A stretch of 34,097 nucleotides of DNA from Phycisphaerae bacterium (GTDB taxonomy: Bacteria; Planctomycetota; Phycisphaerae; SM23-33): NCBI GenBank assembly GCA_011050235.1, contig DRGC01000092.1, positions 1 through 34,097 of the forward strand, written 5' to 3'. Position 1 is the stretch's first letter. Each line of letters begins with the position of its first letter. Shown piece after piece: positions 7,285 through 14,248 of the stretch. A program made the translations under genes and the position numbers. The notes beneath the pieces were generated by a model, which worked only from the letters and a program-made list of their open reading frames with translations, had not been told where the DNA came from and ran no database searches.

Positions 7285-8214
7285 CTAATGTCGTTGCTCG
7301 TAGTGTGCCGCTCTGGCCTTCTGGAAGAACTCCTCGTCTTGGTCATATTGGCTGATCACCCAGGAGACATACTCCCGTGAGTATTGGGGAGAAGAATACT
7401 TCGGACAATGGCAGAGATTTTCTTTGTCCCGAACATCGCAAATACGATTGATGCACTGGATATCGTAGGAATTGATCGTGGTTCTTCCTGCTAAGCCCCT
7501 GTTGATCTCCCCAATTGCTTCCTTCTGGCGAAACGGGTGCGTAAGATCGTAATCGAGCCTGCGATATGCTGGGGCGTCTGGATCGTCCACGATCCGGATG
7601 GCCCGAGCATCTGTAGATACTGACTCGCGTACATCGACCCCTGAAGGAAAAGTATAGATTTGGCTGCCTGGCGGAGCTTTGACCACCTTACGTAGCCCTT
7701 GCAACCATGACTTCCTGATCAATTCAAGCTGTCTTTCAACGACCCTCCGAAGGTCGTTGGTATTTCCAGGTTCGCTCTTTGCACCGTGTCGGAAGTAGAC
7801 GGTCCCCGCGGAGAAAGCCGTCTTCTGCTTCTTGTCGCTAACCGCATAGGTCCCAGGCTTAGTGAACACGATCGGAATAGAGACGGCTTCAACAAGAATC
7901 GCCACAAGGCGATTGCCTGCTTTTGTCTCCTCCGAGATGGTGAAAGAATCGAACTGCACGCCGGTGTATTTGTGGATGCGGTCAGTCACGACGGCTTCGT
8001 CGACATCCAGAACCGATGTCGGGTCCCACCGTGTCGGTTTGCCCTTATTGTCCAGCCCAATGAGAAGAACGCCGCCCCCGGAGTTCGCCATTGCGACCAT
8101 GTCTTTCACGATCTCGCACCATGCGTGGGGCTCCGAAAGATCCAGCTCGCCCTTGAAGTCGACGTATTTCGACTCACGCTTGGCGGCAAGTGCTCGCTGG
8201 ATATGGTCTTTCAT
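7285..8214 (-). CDS. Schlafen/AlbA_2-type putative DNA- or ATP-binding protein
   Basis: This 309-residue protein carries an N-terminal AlbA_2 (Schlafen-like) domain at about 12-150. Visible hallmarks are ESKYVDFKGE (14-23) and MANSGGGVLLIGLDNKG (42-58), followed by a strand rich in hydrophobic residues and the YFRHGAKSEPG segment. AlbA_2 domains occur in transcriptional regulators, in Schlafen nucleases and in several defence-associated proteins. A second conserved-looking region spans about 235-305, with two Cys in LCHCPK and aromatic residues in YVSWVISQYDQDEEFFQKAR; I cannot name it. The gene is visibly more AT-rich than its neighbours and is flanked by two copies of a structured repeat, one at a tRNA 3' end. 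Both features suggest acquisition by transfer. No good Shine-Dalgarno precedes the ATG at 8214. Confidence 0.75.
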   Translation of the reverse strand: MKDHIQRALAAKRESKYVDFKGELDLSEPHAWCEIVKDMVAMANSGGGVLLIGLDNKGKPTRWDPTSVLDVDEAVVTDRIHKYTGVQFDSFTISEETKAGNRLVAILVEAVSIPIVFTKPGTYAVSDKKQKTAFSAGTVYFRHGAKSEPGNTNDLRRVVERQLELIRKSWLQGLRKVVKAPPGSQIYTFPSGVDVRESVSTDARAIRIVDDPDAPAYRRLDYDLTHPFRQKEAIGEINRGLAGRTTINSYDIQCINRICDVRDKENLCHCPKYSSPQYSREYVSWVISQYDQDEEFFQKARAAHYEQRH

Positions 8215-8515
8215 CTTTGAGGCCAGTAGTTTGATTGAACGGAACTGTCCTGGTGAGCGGGGGAGATTGCCATGCTGAACAGAAAGCCAGATCGCTCTCG
8301 GAAACCCCGAAACCGTCTACACCGGATACGATTTTCGTCAGGATGCACATGACTTGCAAGCTGTTTTCGCCCGATGCCCCGGGAAGTGTTGCGCGATCGC
8401 AACCCGCTGGGGGTTGCATTGGTTCAAACTCGGGAGGCGACTGGCCAAGCCTTGAACGACCCGTAAATGCAGGAACCCGAAGGGGCCTGCTGGCTTCCTA
8501 CCTGTCACATCGGGT
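8215..8515. other. Intergenic stretch without a recognisable gene
   Basis: No convincing coding sequence was found on either strand between the AlbA_2 gene and repeat copy B. A short inverted repeat GCAACCC/GGGTTGC lies near 8399-8417. Several frames are open, but none shows protein-like composition, a start signal and a recognisable motif together. Confidence 0.5.
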
Positions 8516-8642
8516 CGACAGGGATTTGGGCCGTTGCGTTGCGACGGCTGAGCAGTTGGGCCTGTGGCCCAACTGCATTCCACTCAAGACGGATCCAAAT
8601 GCAAGAAGGGCCACCCAAGGGCGGCCCTTCTTACATCGGGGC
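8516..8642 (-). repeat. Structured 130-bp repeat, copy B, abutting tRNA-Pro
   Basis: This copy pairs with 7013-7142. Its hairpins are 8530-8548, 8552-8576 (11-bp stem) and 8601-8634 (arms AAGAAGGGCC/GGCCCTTCTT around a second CCC/GGG stem). Stem sequences differ between the copies while pairing is kept; for example the third hairpin has different arms but stays complementary. The third hairpin starts directly after the tRNA-Pro 3' end on the minus strand and could end tRNA transcription. The copy overlaps the last seven bases of the tRNA gene. Confidence 0.8.
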
Positions 8643-8710
8643 GACAGGATTTGAACCTGCGACCTCTTGACCCCCAGTCAAGCGCGCTAGCCAAACTGCG
8701 CCACGCCCCG
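8636..8710 (-). tRNA. tRNA-Pro (anticodon GGG)
   Basis: The 75-nt minus-strand sequence folds into a full cloverleaf. The acceptor arms are CGGGGCG and CGCCCCG with discriminator A, the D-arm is GCGC/GCGC, and the anticodon stem CTTGA/TCAAG holds the loop CTGGGGG, giving anticodon GGG. The T-arm is GCAGG/CCTGT around TTCAAAT. The CCA end is not encoded. The gene sits just downstream of the DHS-like gene and is followed at once by the structured repeat. Confidence 0.95.
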
Positions 8711-8757
8711 GGGTTCGTGCGATCCGCTAGGCGGGCACGAATGAATCAGTGTTGGGC

Positions 8758-8785
8758 ATTATACGCGATCGGCGGCGGCCGGCAA
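8758..8785 (-). promoter_or_regulatory. Promoter of tRNA-Pro
   Basis: The minus strand shows TTGCCG (8785-8780), a 16-bp spacer and a perfect TATAAT (8763-8758). A leader of about 40 nt with a 7-bp inverted repeat (TTCGTGC/GCACGAA) precedes the mature tRNA. The promoter begins three bases past the stop of the upstream gene. Confidence 0.75.
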
Positions 8786-8788
8786 GGG

Positions 8789-9760
8789 CTATCCGTTGCG
8801 GCTGACGATCAGGCTGTGCAGGGCTGGGATCGTGGCGCGGTGGTCGCCGCGGATGTAGAAGCTTCGCCCGCCGTCGGCGACGGTGCGGAGTAGCAGCGTT
8901 TTGAAGGGCCGGAAGTAGTACTCGGCGGTGTCCTTGGGGGCCTCGGCGCTCAGGTCGCTCGAAAGCGGCACGAGGTCGAAGACGGCTGTGGTGAAATCGG
9001 TGATCTTCCGGCCTTGCTGATGGGCGACGTTGCGGGCCATCGCCAGGGCCTTGAGGAAGACCTCCGGCGCCATCACGGCCGAGCCGAGCGACAGCACCAC
9101 GCCGCCGTCGAGGTTGTCCAGGACGTTGGCCAGGATCAGGAAGTCGCGATAGCTGGCCTCGCCGGCCGCGGCGCCGTCGAAGTTGGGGTGCTCGTGCACG
9201 ATGTCGTAGCCGATGCCCAGATGCACGGTGGCCGGGACATCGCGGGCGTATGCAGCGGCGAAGATCGATACATCCGTGTGCGGCCAATCGCGGTCGGCAA
9301 TCGCCTTGCCGACGCCCTCGCCCAGGCCTAGGCCGTCTGCATTGGCGGCGACGACGATGTCGTTCAGTTCGCCGGTCTCGGCCCACAGGCCGAACTGGCC
9401 TTGGGAGATGTAGTGGGCGACCGACTCGGTGGTCGCGCCGATGCGGGCGAGCTCGAAGTCGTGGACGATCGCCGCGCCGTTGGTCGCCAGGGCCGAGATA
9501 TGTCCGCGGCCGATCAGGTCGATCAGATAGCGGCTGAGGCCTTGTTTGATCACGTGCGCGCCGATGAGGACGACGACGGCTGCCCCGCGGGCGCTGGCAG
9601 CGGCAACGGCGTCGGCGATGGCGGGCAGGTCGGGGTGGTCGAATGGCTCGGGAGCGTCGCCGACATTCAGCAGGCGGGTCAGGTCCATCTCGTGCTTTCG
9701 CTGCGAGAGGGGTTGGAGCTTGAGGCGATTTCGATCGAACTGTGGATACTTGCTGCCCAT
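8789..9760 (-). CDS. Deoxyhypusine-synthase-like Rossmann protein
   Basis: The product has 323 residues. Motifs at VLIGAHVIKQGLSRYLIDLI (65-84) and LATNGAAIVHDFELARIG (91-108) resemble the deoxyhypusine synthase fold, where a glycine-rich strand and a TGA/NGA...HD segment bind NAD. Further conserved-looking blocks are GELNDIVVAAN, VHLGIGYDIVHEHPNFD and the C-terminal FYIRGDHRATIPALHSLI. Bacterial members of this group do not necessarily modify a translation factor, and the usual active-site lysine region is not obvious, so the reaction is unknown. I chose the ATG at 9760 because AGGA lies about ten bases upstream and the frame before it lacks conserved-looking protein. The ORF is open further upstream, but there it overlaps the exported-protein gene on the other strand. 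Confidence 0.6.
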   Translation of the reverse strand: MGSKYPQFDRNRLKLQPLSQRKHEMDLTRLLNVGDAPEPFDHPDLPAIADAVAAASARGAAVVVLIGAHVIKQGLSRYLIDLIGRGHISALATNGAAIVHDFELARIGATTESVAHYISQGQFGLWAETGELNDIVVAANADGLGLGEGVGKAIADRDWPHTDVSIFAAAYARDVPATVHLGIGYDIVHEHPNFDGAAAGEASYRDFLILANVLDNLDGGVVLSLGSAVMAPEVFLKALAMARNVAHQQGRKITDFTTAVFDLVPLSSDLSAEAPKDTAEYYFRPFKTLLLRTVADGGRSFYIRGDHRATIPALHSLIVSRNG

Positions 9761-9893
9761 GGTTGTGGTCCTGGAGGCTGTCAGCCAGGGAGGATACCGG
9801 GGCGGCCGGCCGGCGTCCAGCGTGTCACGAACAGGCCCGACCAAGCGAGGCGTGATAAGGACTGGCCAAGAATCGGCCCCGCCGGCAATAGGG

Positions 9894-9907
9894 CGCCCAA
9901 TTGGGCG
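9894..9907. promoter_or_regulatory. 14-bp perfect palindrome followed by T-run
   Basis: CGCCCAATTGGGCG is perfectly symmetric with no loop and is followed by TTTT on the plus strand. It lies between the divergent DHS-like gene and the Spy-like gene, about 100 bp before the latter. It could be a regulator site or part of a small terminator; nothing else supports either reading. Confidence 0.3.
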
Positions 9908-10004
9908 TTTTAGGAGGCAGGCACAGCCGATATGGATGTATCGGCCGGAGGGGTTACTGATGGCCAAAGGCGGCGTGGGCCGCCATCGACAGAGGAGTAC
10001 GATC

Positions 10005-10925
10005 ATGAAAACCACGACAACAACCAAGAGCGTGATGGCAGTCCTGGTGTTTCTGCTGCTGACATCCCTGACCGTCCAGGCCGAAGAGGGCGAGGGGGAC
10101 GATAGGCCTCGCGCCAGAAGGCCGGCCGAACGGATCAAGAAGCTGGACCTATCGCCGGAGAAAGAGGCGCAGGTCCTGGCGATCCTCAAGACGCATCGGC
10201 AGGCGATGGCGAACTTCCGAAGCGAGCACGCTGAGGAGTTCAAGGCTCTTCGCGAGCAGATGAAGGCGGCCCGCCAGGCCGAGGACAAGGAGAAGATACA
10301 GGCAGTTCGGCAACAGATGAAGGTGCTTAGGGACGGGCACAAGGAGCAGTTCGAGAATCTCAAGAGCCAGCTCTCCGATGTGCTCAGTGACGAGGAAGTG
10401 GCCAAAGTGCTGAAGGTGATGCGTCGCGGCCATCGCGGCGGCCAGCAGGCCGGCCAACGTGGGCAGCGTGGCGATCGTCTTGGCCTCGACGACGATCAGA
10501 AGGCCAAGGTCAAGGCGATTCTGGCCGAGGCGAAAGAGCAAGCCAAAGCCGCTGAGACGCCCAAGGAAAAGCACGAAATCATGAAGGCGGCCCGTCAGAA
10601 AATTCACAACGAGGTGTTCACCGACGAGCAGAAGGCCAAGGCCGCCGAGTTCCGCGAGCAGCGCAAAGCGAACAAGCTGACCGACGAGCAGAAGGCGCAA
10701 GTCAAAGCGATCATGGCCGAGGCGAAGGAAAAAGCCAAGGCGGCCGAGACGCGCGAGCAAAAGCGCAAGATCATGATGGCCGCTCGTAAGAAGGTCCACA
10801 CTGAGGTCCTGACCGATCAGCAGCGCAAGAGTGCGAAACAGTTTGGCGGGCCCAGACATCGCGGCGGCCGGATGGGCGGCCGCGGCCATGGCGGCCGAGG
10901 CAAACCCGAGGGATCGGACGAGTAG
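10005..10925 (+). CDS. Exported Spy/CpxP-like protein with LTxxQ-type repeats
   Basis: This 306-residue protein starts with a signal peptide (about 1-26, ending TVQA/EEGE). The rest is strongly charged, helical and rich in K, A, E and Q. Two internal repeats of about 60 residues (159-224 and 225-281) each begin with an LTxxQ-like motif (LDDDQKAKVKAI and LTDEQKAQVKAI) and end with an ARxKxH...TDxQ segment. A weaker unit (47-140) begins LDLSPEKEAQ. The C-terminus is glycine-, arginine- and histidine-rich (GGRMGGRGHGGRG). LTxxQ proteins of the Spy/CpxP type act as periplasmic chaperones or stress sensors and can bind metals. The start at 10005 has AGAGGAG eight bases upstream; longer open frames before it are not coding. 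The role is inferred from repeat type and export. Confidence 0.8.
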   Translation: MKTTTTTKSVMAVLVFLLLTSLTVQAEEGEGDDRPRARRPAERIKKLDLSPEKEAQVLAILKTHRQAMANFRSEHAEEFKALREQMKAARQAEDKEKIQAVRQQMKVLRDGHKEQFENLKSQLSDVLSDEEVAKVLKVMRRGHRGGQQAGQRGQRGDRLGLDDDQKAKVKAILAEAKEQAKAAETPKEKHEIMKAARQKIHNEVFTDEQKAKAAEFREQRKANKLTDEQKAQVKAIMAEAKEKAKAAETREQKRKIMMAARKKVHTEVLTDQQRKSAKQFGGPRHRGGRMGGRGHGGRGKPEGSDE

Positions 10926-10947
10926 ACGCCTGCCAGATTACGGCTAC

Positions 10948-10990
10948 GAAGCCCGTGTTGGCCAAGACAACGGTCAGCAGGGGCTTCTTA
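10948..10990 (+). terminator. Weak candidate terminator after the Spy-like gene
   Basis: GAAGCCC (10948-10954) and GGGCTTC (10981-10987) form a 7-bp stem with a long loop followed by TTATA. It is 23 bp past the stop codon. The large loop makes it a poor intrinsic terminator. Confidence 0.3.
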
Positions 10991-11078
10991 TAGTGCCTGC
11001 CGGGACGATGCAATGCGAGCGGGATTTTGGGGATTGATGGGATTCAGGGGGATGAAATGATTAAGGCCTGCGCTCTAA

Positions 11079-11164
11079 TGCCGGAGGTGGGAATCGAACC
11101 CACACCAGGAGTGATCCTGACAGGATTTTGAATCCTGCGCGTCTGCCAATTCCGCCACTCCGGC
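11079..11164 (-). tRNA. tRNA-Leu (anticodon CAA)
   Basis: The 86-nt class II tRNA has acceptor arms GCCGGAG/CTCCGGC with discriminator A. The anticodon stem CAGGA/TCCTG holds the loop TTCAAAA (anticodon CAA, reading UUG). The variable arm is long, and the T-arm GTGGG/CCCAC surrounds TTCGATT. The CCA end is not encoded. It lies 75 bp downstream of cysH on the same strand. Confidence 0.95.
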
Positions 11165-11174
11165 TCGCCACGAC

Positions 11175-11202
11175 AGTGTACGAGAAATTGGGCCCAACGC
11201 AA
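11175..11202 (-). promoter_or_regulatory. Promoter of tRNA-Leu
   Basis: TTGCGT (11202-11197), a 16-bp spacer and TACACT (11180-11175) precede the tRNA 5' end by ten bases, placing the transcription start a few bases before the mature tRNA. Confidence 0.6.
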
Positions 11203-11239
11203 TGGGTTGATGCAGCGAGGTCGTCGGCCCGTCGGGTCG

Positions 11240-11974
11240 TCAGATGCCGCCGCCGTCTTGGTGGAGGCCGCACTCTTTTTGGCCTTGTTCCCAGGGGAAC
11301 TTGCCCGCGCGGGGGTCGAGGCCTTCGCGGATGGGAATGTGGCAGCACGTGCAGCCAATGATGGTGAACCGCTCGCCGTAGGGTGAGACGAAGTCGTAGA
11401 GCTTGTTGTACGGCAGGCTGTGCTCGCGGGTGTATCGCTCCACATCCTCGCCGGTCCAGTCCAGCATGGGATTGAGCTTGAGGATCTTGTGCCCGCGCTG
11501 GTCGGTGATCCACGAGGCCTTGCGGGCGTTCTGGCTGCGATGCTGCGACTGGTCCGTCCGCAGGCTGGAAATCCACACGTCCAGCGTCGCCAGCGCCTTC
11601 TGCAGAGGATGCCACTTCCGAACGTGGCAGCACGAAGGGCGAGCCAGAAAGTGAGCGTACTGGCCGACGGACTTGTGGAGGTCTTCGATCTCCTGCGGGT
11701 CGGGGGCGAACCGCTCGATCGTGATGGCGTATCGCTTCTCGACTTCGGCCAGCAGGTCGTAGGTCTCGGGGTGATTGCGCTGCGTGTCGACGAAGAACAC
11801 GCGGAAGGGAATACCCAACTGGTGGGCTTGGTCGATCATCACCACGCCGGTTTTCTGCAGGCCCGTGCCGATGGCGACTCGGTCGCCGTACGTCTCGAAC
11901 GCCCACCGCAGCAGCGGCTCGGCGTCCATCTCCGCCAACCGTTCCAGATCGATTTGTGTATCTATGGTCTTCAT
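11240..11974 (-). CDS. cysH: Phosphoadenylyl/adenylyl-sulfate reductase, APS type
   Basis: This 244-residue enzyme reduces activated sulfate (APS or PAPS) to sulfite. It has the adenylyl-binding fold near AIGTGLQKTG and FVDTQRNHPET. The catalytic C-terminal motif ECGLH is at 234-238. The cysteine pairs CC at 115-116 and C208/C211 match the pattern that ligates a [4Fe-4S] cluster in the APS-reducing branch, so APS is the likely substrate with thioredoxin as donor. The ATG at 11974 begins the conserved protein, though its Shine-Dalgarno is weak; a GTG 24 bases upstream is an alternative. It follows the sulfite reductase gene by 49 bp on the same strand, so the two consecutive steps from APS to sulfide are encoded together. 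No ATP sulfurylase is in the window. Confidence 0.93.
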   Translation of the reverse strand: MKTIDTQIDLERLAEMDAEPLLRWAFETYGDRVAIGTGLQKTGVVMIDQAHQLGIPFRVFFVDTQRNHPETYDLLAEVEKRYAITIERFAPDPQEIEDLHKSVGQYAHFLARPSCCHVRKWHPLQKALATLDVWISSLRTDQSQHRSQNARKASWITDQRGHKILKLNPMLDWTGEDVERYTREHSLPYNKLYDFVSPYGERFTIIGCTCCHIPIREGLDPRAGKFPWEQGQKECGLHQDGGGI

Positions 11975-12023
11975 GTCTGCGCGTCCCCAGGTCACATATC
12001 CCTGCGGCCCTCGTCGGGCTATT

Positions 12024-13391
12024 TCAGCGCGTTTCCTGTAACGCGTTGAGGTGGAGCTGGCGGATCTGCTGGAGGACCTCGTCGGGCAGAAGTTTCTGCG
12101 CGACCGGTTGGGCCAGTTTGGCCCGTCGCCCCATGCCGCCACCGGCCACTAAATTGTAGGCTTCTTTCTTGTCGCCGTCGCGCTGCACGAGCACGCCGGA
12201 GAGGCCGATATCGGCGACCGCGCTGTGTCCGCACCCGTTGGGGCAACCCGAAACGCGCACGAACGTGCTGGGGGCGAGGTCGGGCAGTTCGGCCCGAATG
12301 CGGTCCGCCATGGTATTGGTGTGGACCAGCCCGTGGCTGCACCATCTCTGGCCCGGGCAGGCGACGACGTTCGGCTGCGGCTTGGCCGCGGCGGAGAGGG
12401 CATCGAACTCGGCGACGGCATCGGCCAGTTGCGCGGGCTCGCGGCCGAAGACGATCACACGGTGATCGTTGGCGATCCGTACGGCCGTGTCGTCTCGTCC
12501 GGCTAGGCGTCCCAGGGCCTCGGCGGCCTCGGGGGTGATGTCTCCATTGGGAAACGTCAGCGTCAGACGTTCCGCCAGACCGGCGGTCGGTTCTTCCATC
12601 GGCGGGGCGGGCCAGGACTGCTCGGCGAGCGCCTCATCAAAGGCGGCCTGCAGCATGGTCGTGAAGGCCTCATCCCCGACGCGCTCGCGCACATGGCGAA
12701 GGCGGGCGCGCCGGCGGTTGTCCCGATCGCCGTGGGCGGCAAAGACACGGACCGCGGCCGTCACCAACGGCAGGACCTCGCCGGCCGGCAGCCAGTCGGC
12801 GAACAACATGCCCACGCCCGGCTTGGCGCCGAGCGATCCGGCCACCATCACACGAAAGCCCCACTGCCGGTCGCGCTGGCGGGCGACAAAGCCCATATCG
12901 TTGATCCACGGCTGGCCGCAGTCGTCGCCGCAGGCCAGCGCGATCTTGAACTTGCGGGGCAGGTCGAAGATGCCGTCGGTGGCCTCGAGATGCTTGCGGA
13001 TCGCCCACGCCAGGGGGATCAGGTCGACTCGGCCCGTCTGCACGCCGGCGCACGGGCAGACCGTGATGTTTCGCAGCGTGTCGCCGCAAGCGCCCAGGCA
13101 CGTCAGGCCCATCTCGGCGATTCGGTGCTGGACGCCCGGGATGCGGTCAACGGTCAGCGTGTGCAGTTCGATATCCTGCCGAGTCGTCAGGTGCAGGGGG
13201 CAGTCGGGCGTGAACTGCCGCACGATTTCGGCCAGCCCGCGCCACTGCTGGGCGGTCAGATGCCCGCCGAGTATTTTGAGCCGTTGCATCCACTGGCCTT
13301 CCTGTCGCTGCGAATACAGCCCCAGCAATCTGGCGACATGGGGATCATCGGGGGCCTGCTGGCAGGGAAAACTGACATTGTTGTCGGTCAT
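12024..13391 (-). CDS. Ferredoxin-type sulfite/nitrite reductase (siroheme)
   Basis: The 455-residue protein has the duplicated nitrite/sulfite reductase half-domains. The siroheme-[4Fe-4S] ligands are visible as C345-x5-C351 (CPGQRWC) and C383-x3-C387 (CPNGC). An anion-binding arginine and lysine region appears around LHLTTRQDIELH and in the first half near VCPCAG. It lacks the NADPH-flavoprotein partner and so should take electrons from ferredoxin. It is shorter than classical plant or cyanobacterial enzymes because the N-terminal extension is missing. Sequence alone does not separate sulfite from nitrite reduction; adjacency to cysH and an Rrf2 regulator favours six-electron reduction of sulfite to sulfide. 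A hairpin lies in the 87-bp gap after the regulator gene. Confidence 0.88.
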   Translation of the reverse strand: MTDNNVSFPCQQAPDDPHVARLLGLYSQRQEGQWMQRLKILGGHLTAQQWRGLAEIVRQFTPDCPLHLTTRQDIELHTLTVDRIPGVQHRIAEMGLTCLGACGDTLRNITVCPCAGVQTGRVDLIPLAWAIRKHLEATDGIFDLPRKFKIALACGDDCGQPWINDMGFVARQRDRQWGFRVMVAGSLGAKPGVGMLFADWLPAGEVLPLVTAAVRVFAAHGDRDNRRRARLRHVRERVGDEAFTTMLQAAFDEALAEQSWPAPPMEEPTAGLAERLTLTFPNGDITPEAAEALGRLAGRDDTAVRIANDHRVIVFGREPAQLADAVAEFDALSAAAKPQPNVVACPGQRWCSHGLVHTNTMADRIRAELPDLAPSTFVRVSGCPNGCGHSAVADIGLSGVLVQRDGDKKEAYNLVAGGGMGRRAKLAQPVAQKLLPDEVLQQIRQLHLNALQETR

Positions 13392-13478
13392 GGTTTGTTT
13401 TCAGCTGCCTCTGGTTTGCCGGATGGCCGGATTGGCCGTCCGGCTGCGGGCGTCGCCAGCCTGCGGTTGCGGATGTCG

Positions 13479-13922
13479 TCAGATTGCGTAGTTCGACACG
13501 TCCCGCGCTGTCTGTTCGTCATCGATAAGATCTTGAAGGCTGGTGGCGTCGTAGACAGCCGCCAGGCCATCCGACGCCTTTTGCCACAAAGCGGCGAAAG
13601 CCTGGTCACCGTAATGCGGATGATTCTGACTGTCGCGCCGGTTGATCTGCTTGACAGGCGACAAGGGCCCGTCCAGGAATCGGATAATGTCGCCGACGGA
13701 GATCGCTGCCGGCGGCATGGCAAGCATGTAGCCGCCCCGGACGCCGCGGCGAGAGGCGACATAGCCGCCATTTCTCAGTTCGCCCAGGATCAGTTCCAGA
13801 AAGCGAGGTGGAACGCCCTGGACCTCGGCGATCAGTCCGATGCGAATCGGGCCCTGGCCCTGCTTGGTGGCCAACTCGAACAGGGCGCGCAAGGCGTATT
13901 GGCATTTTTGGGATAGGCTCAT
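13479..13922 (-). CDS. Rrf2-family transcriptional regulator (CymR-like)
   Basis: This 147-residue winged-helix protein starts MSLSQKCQYALRALFELA, the typical Rrf2 opening. The recognition helix region IAEVQGVPPRFLELILGELR and the wing VASRRGVRGGYMLA follow. Rrf2 proteins that bind Fe-S clusters, such as IscR and NsrR, carry three cysteines near residues 90-110. Here that region (LSPVKQINRRDSQNHPHYG) has none, and only C7 exists. This resembles the cluster-free CymR branch, which controls cysteine and sulfur metabolism through a protein partner. It heads the likely operon with sulfite reductase and cysH. A near-consensus promoter and a palindrome sit just upstream, which fits autoregulation. 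Confidence 0.9.
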   Translation of the reverse strand: MSLSQKCQYALRALFELATKQGQGPIRIGLIAEVQGVPPRFLELILGELRNGGYVASRRGVRGGYMLAMPPAAISVGDIIRFLDGPLSPVKQINRRDSQNHPHYGDQAFAALWQKASDGLAAVYDATSLQDLIDDEQTARDVSNYAI

Positions 13923-13934
13923 GGTGCACCGATA

Positions 13935-13953
13935 CTCGATCTAACCGATCGAG
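13935..13953. promoter_or_regulatory. Probable Rrf2 operator
   Basis: CTCGATC (13935-13941) and GATCGAG (13947-13953) form a perfect inverted repeat with a 5-bp spacer. It begins next to the -10 box and covers the expected transcription start of the regulator gene, so occupancy would block transcription. Assignment to this Rrf2 protein is inferred from position. Confidence 0.65.
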
Positions 13954-13982
13954 ATAATACTATATTTGGATCGACGTGTCAA
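13954..13982 (-). promoter_or_regulatory. Promoter of the rrf2-sulfite reductase-cysH cluster
   Basis: The minus strand reads TTGACA (13982-13977), a 17-bp spacer and TATTAT (13959-13954), close to the sigma-70 consensus. The ATG lies 31 bp after the -10 box. Confidence 0.85.
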
Positions 13983-14248
13983 GCGACTTGTTGATTCTTG
14001 CGAAATGAACACCTTACGGGCTGCTGTAACTATTTGCAAGAACATATTAAGAGGGGATTCGGAACTTTGGTGGGATGAAATAAACGGGCCGTTTGGTACG
14101 CGGAATAAGTTGGCCTGAGCGCGTGACTTACCTTCGACGATTTCTCCTGCACTACTGAACTCGCCCCTGTATTGTGCCGACGATAGCTCTGACCGTTCAT
14201 CCGGCCTAGCCCGGGCGGGCGGGCTATATTCTTCGGAGGACGGGCACC

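Noticed and set aside
7013-8642. Interpretation as a complete integrative element or prophage
   Set aside because: No integrase, excisionase or phage gene lies between the repeats; one gene and non-identical repeats do not make an element.
8564-8893. Plus-strand frame across tRNA-Pro
   Set aside because: Its protein-like text is a known artefact of translating a tRNA gene in reverse; the tRNA explains the sequence.
9761-10405. N-terminal extension of the DHS-like frame on the minus strand
   Set aside because: It overlaps the signal peptide and N-terminal repeat of the Spy-like gene and is Ser/Arg-rich shadow sequence. The ATG at 9760 has a Shine-Dalgarno.
10149-10889. Long minus-strand open frame (246 codons) antisense to the Spy-like gene
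   Set aside because: It is leucine-rich shadow coding that results from the AAG/GAG-rich codons of the gene on the other strand; no start signal or motif supports it.
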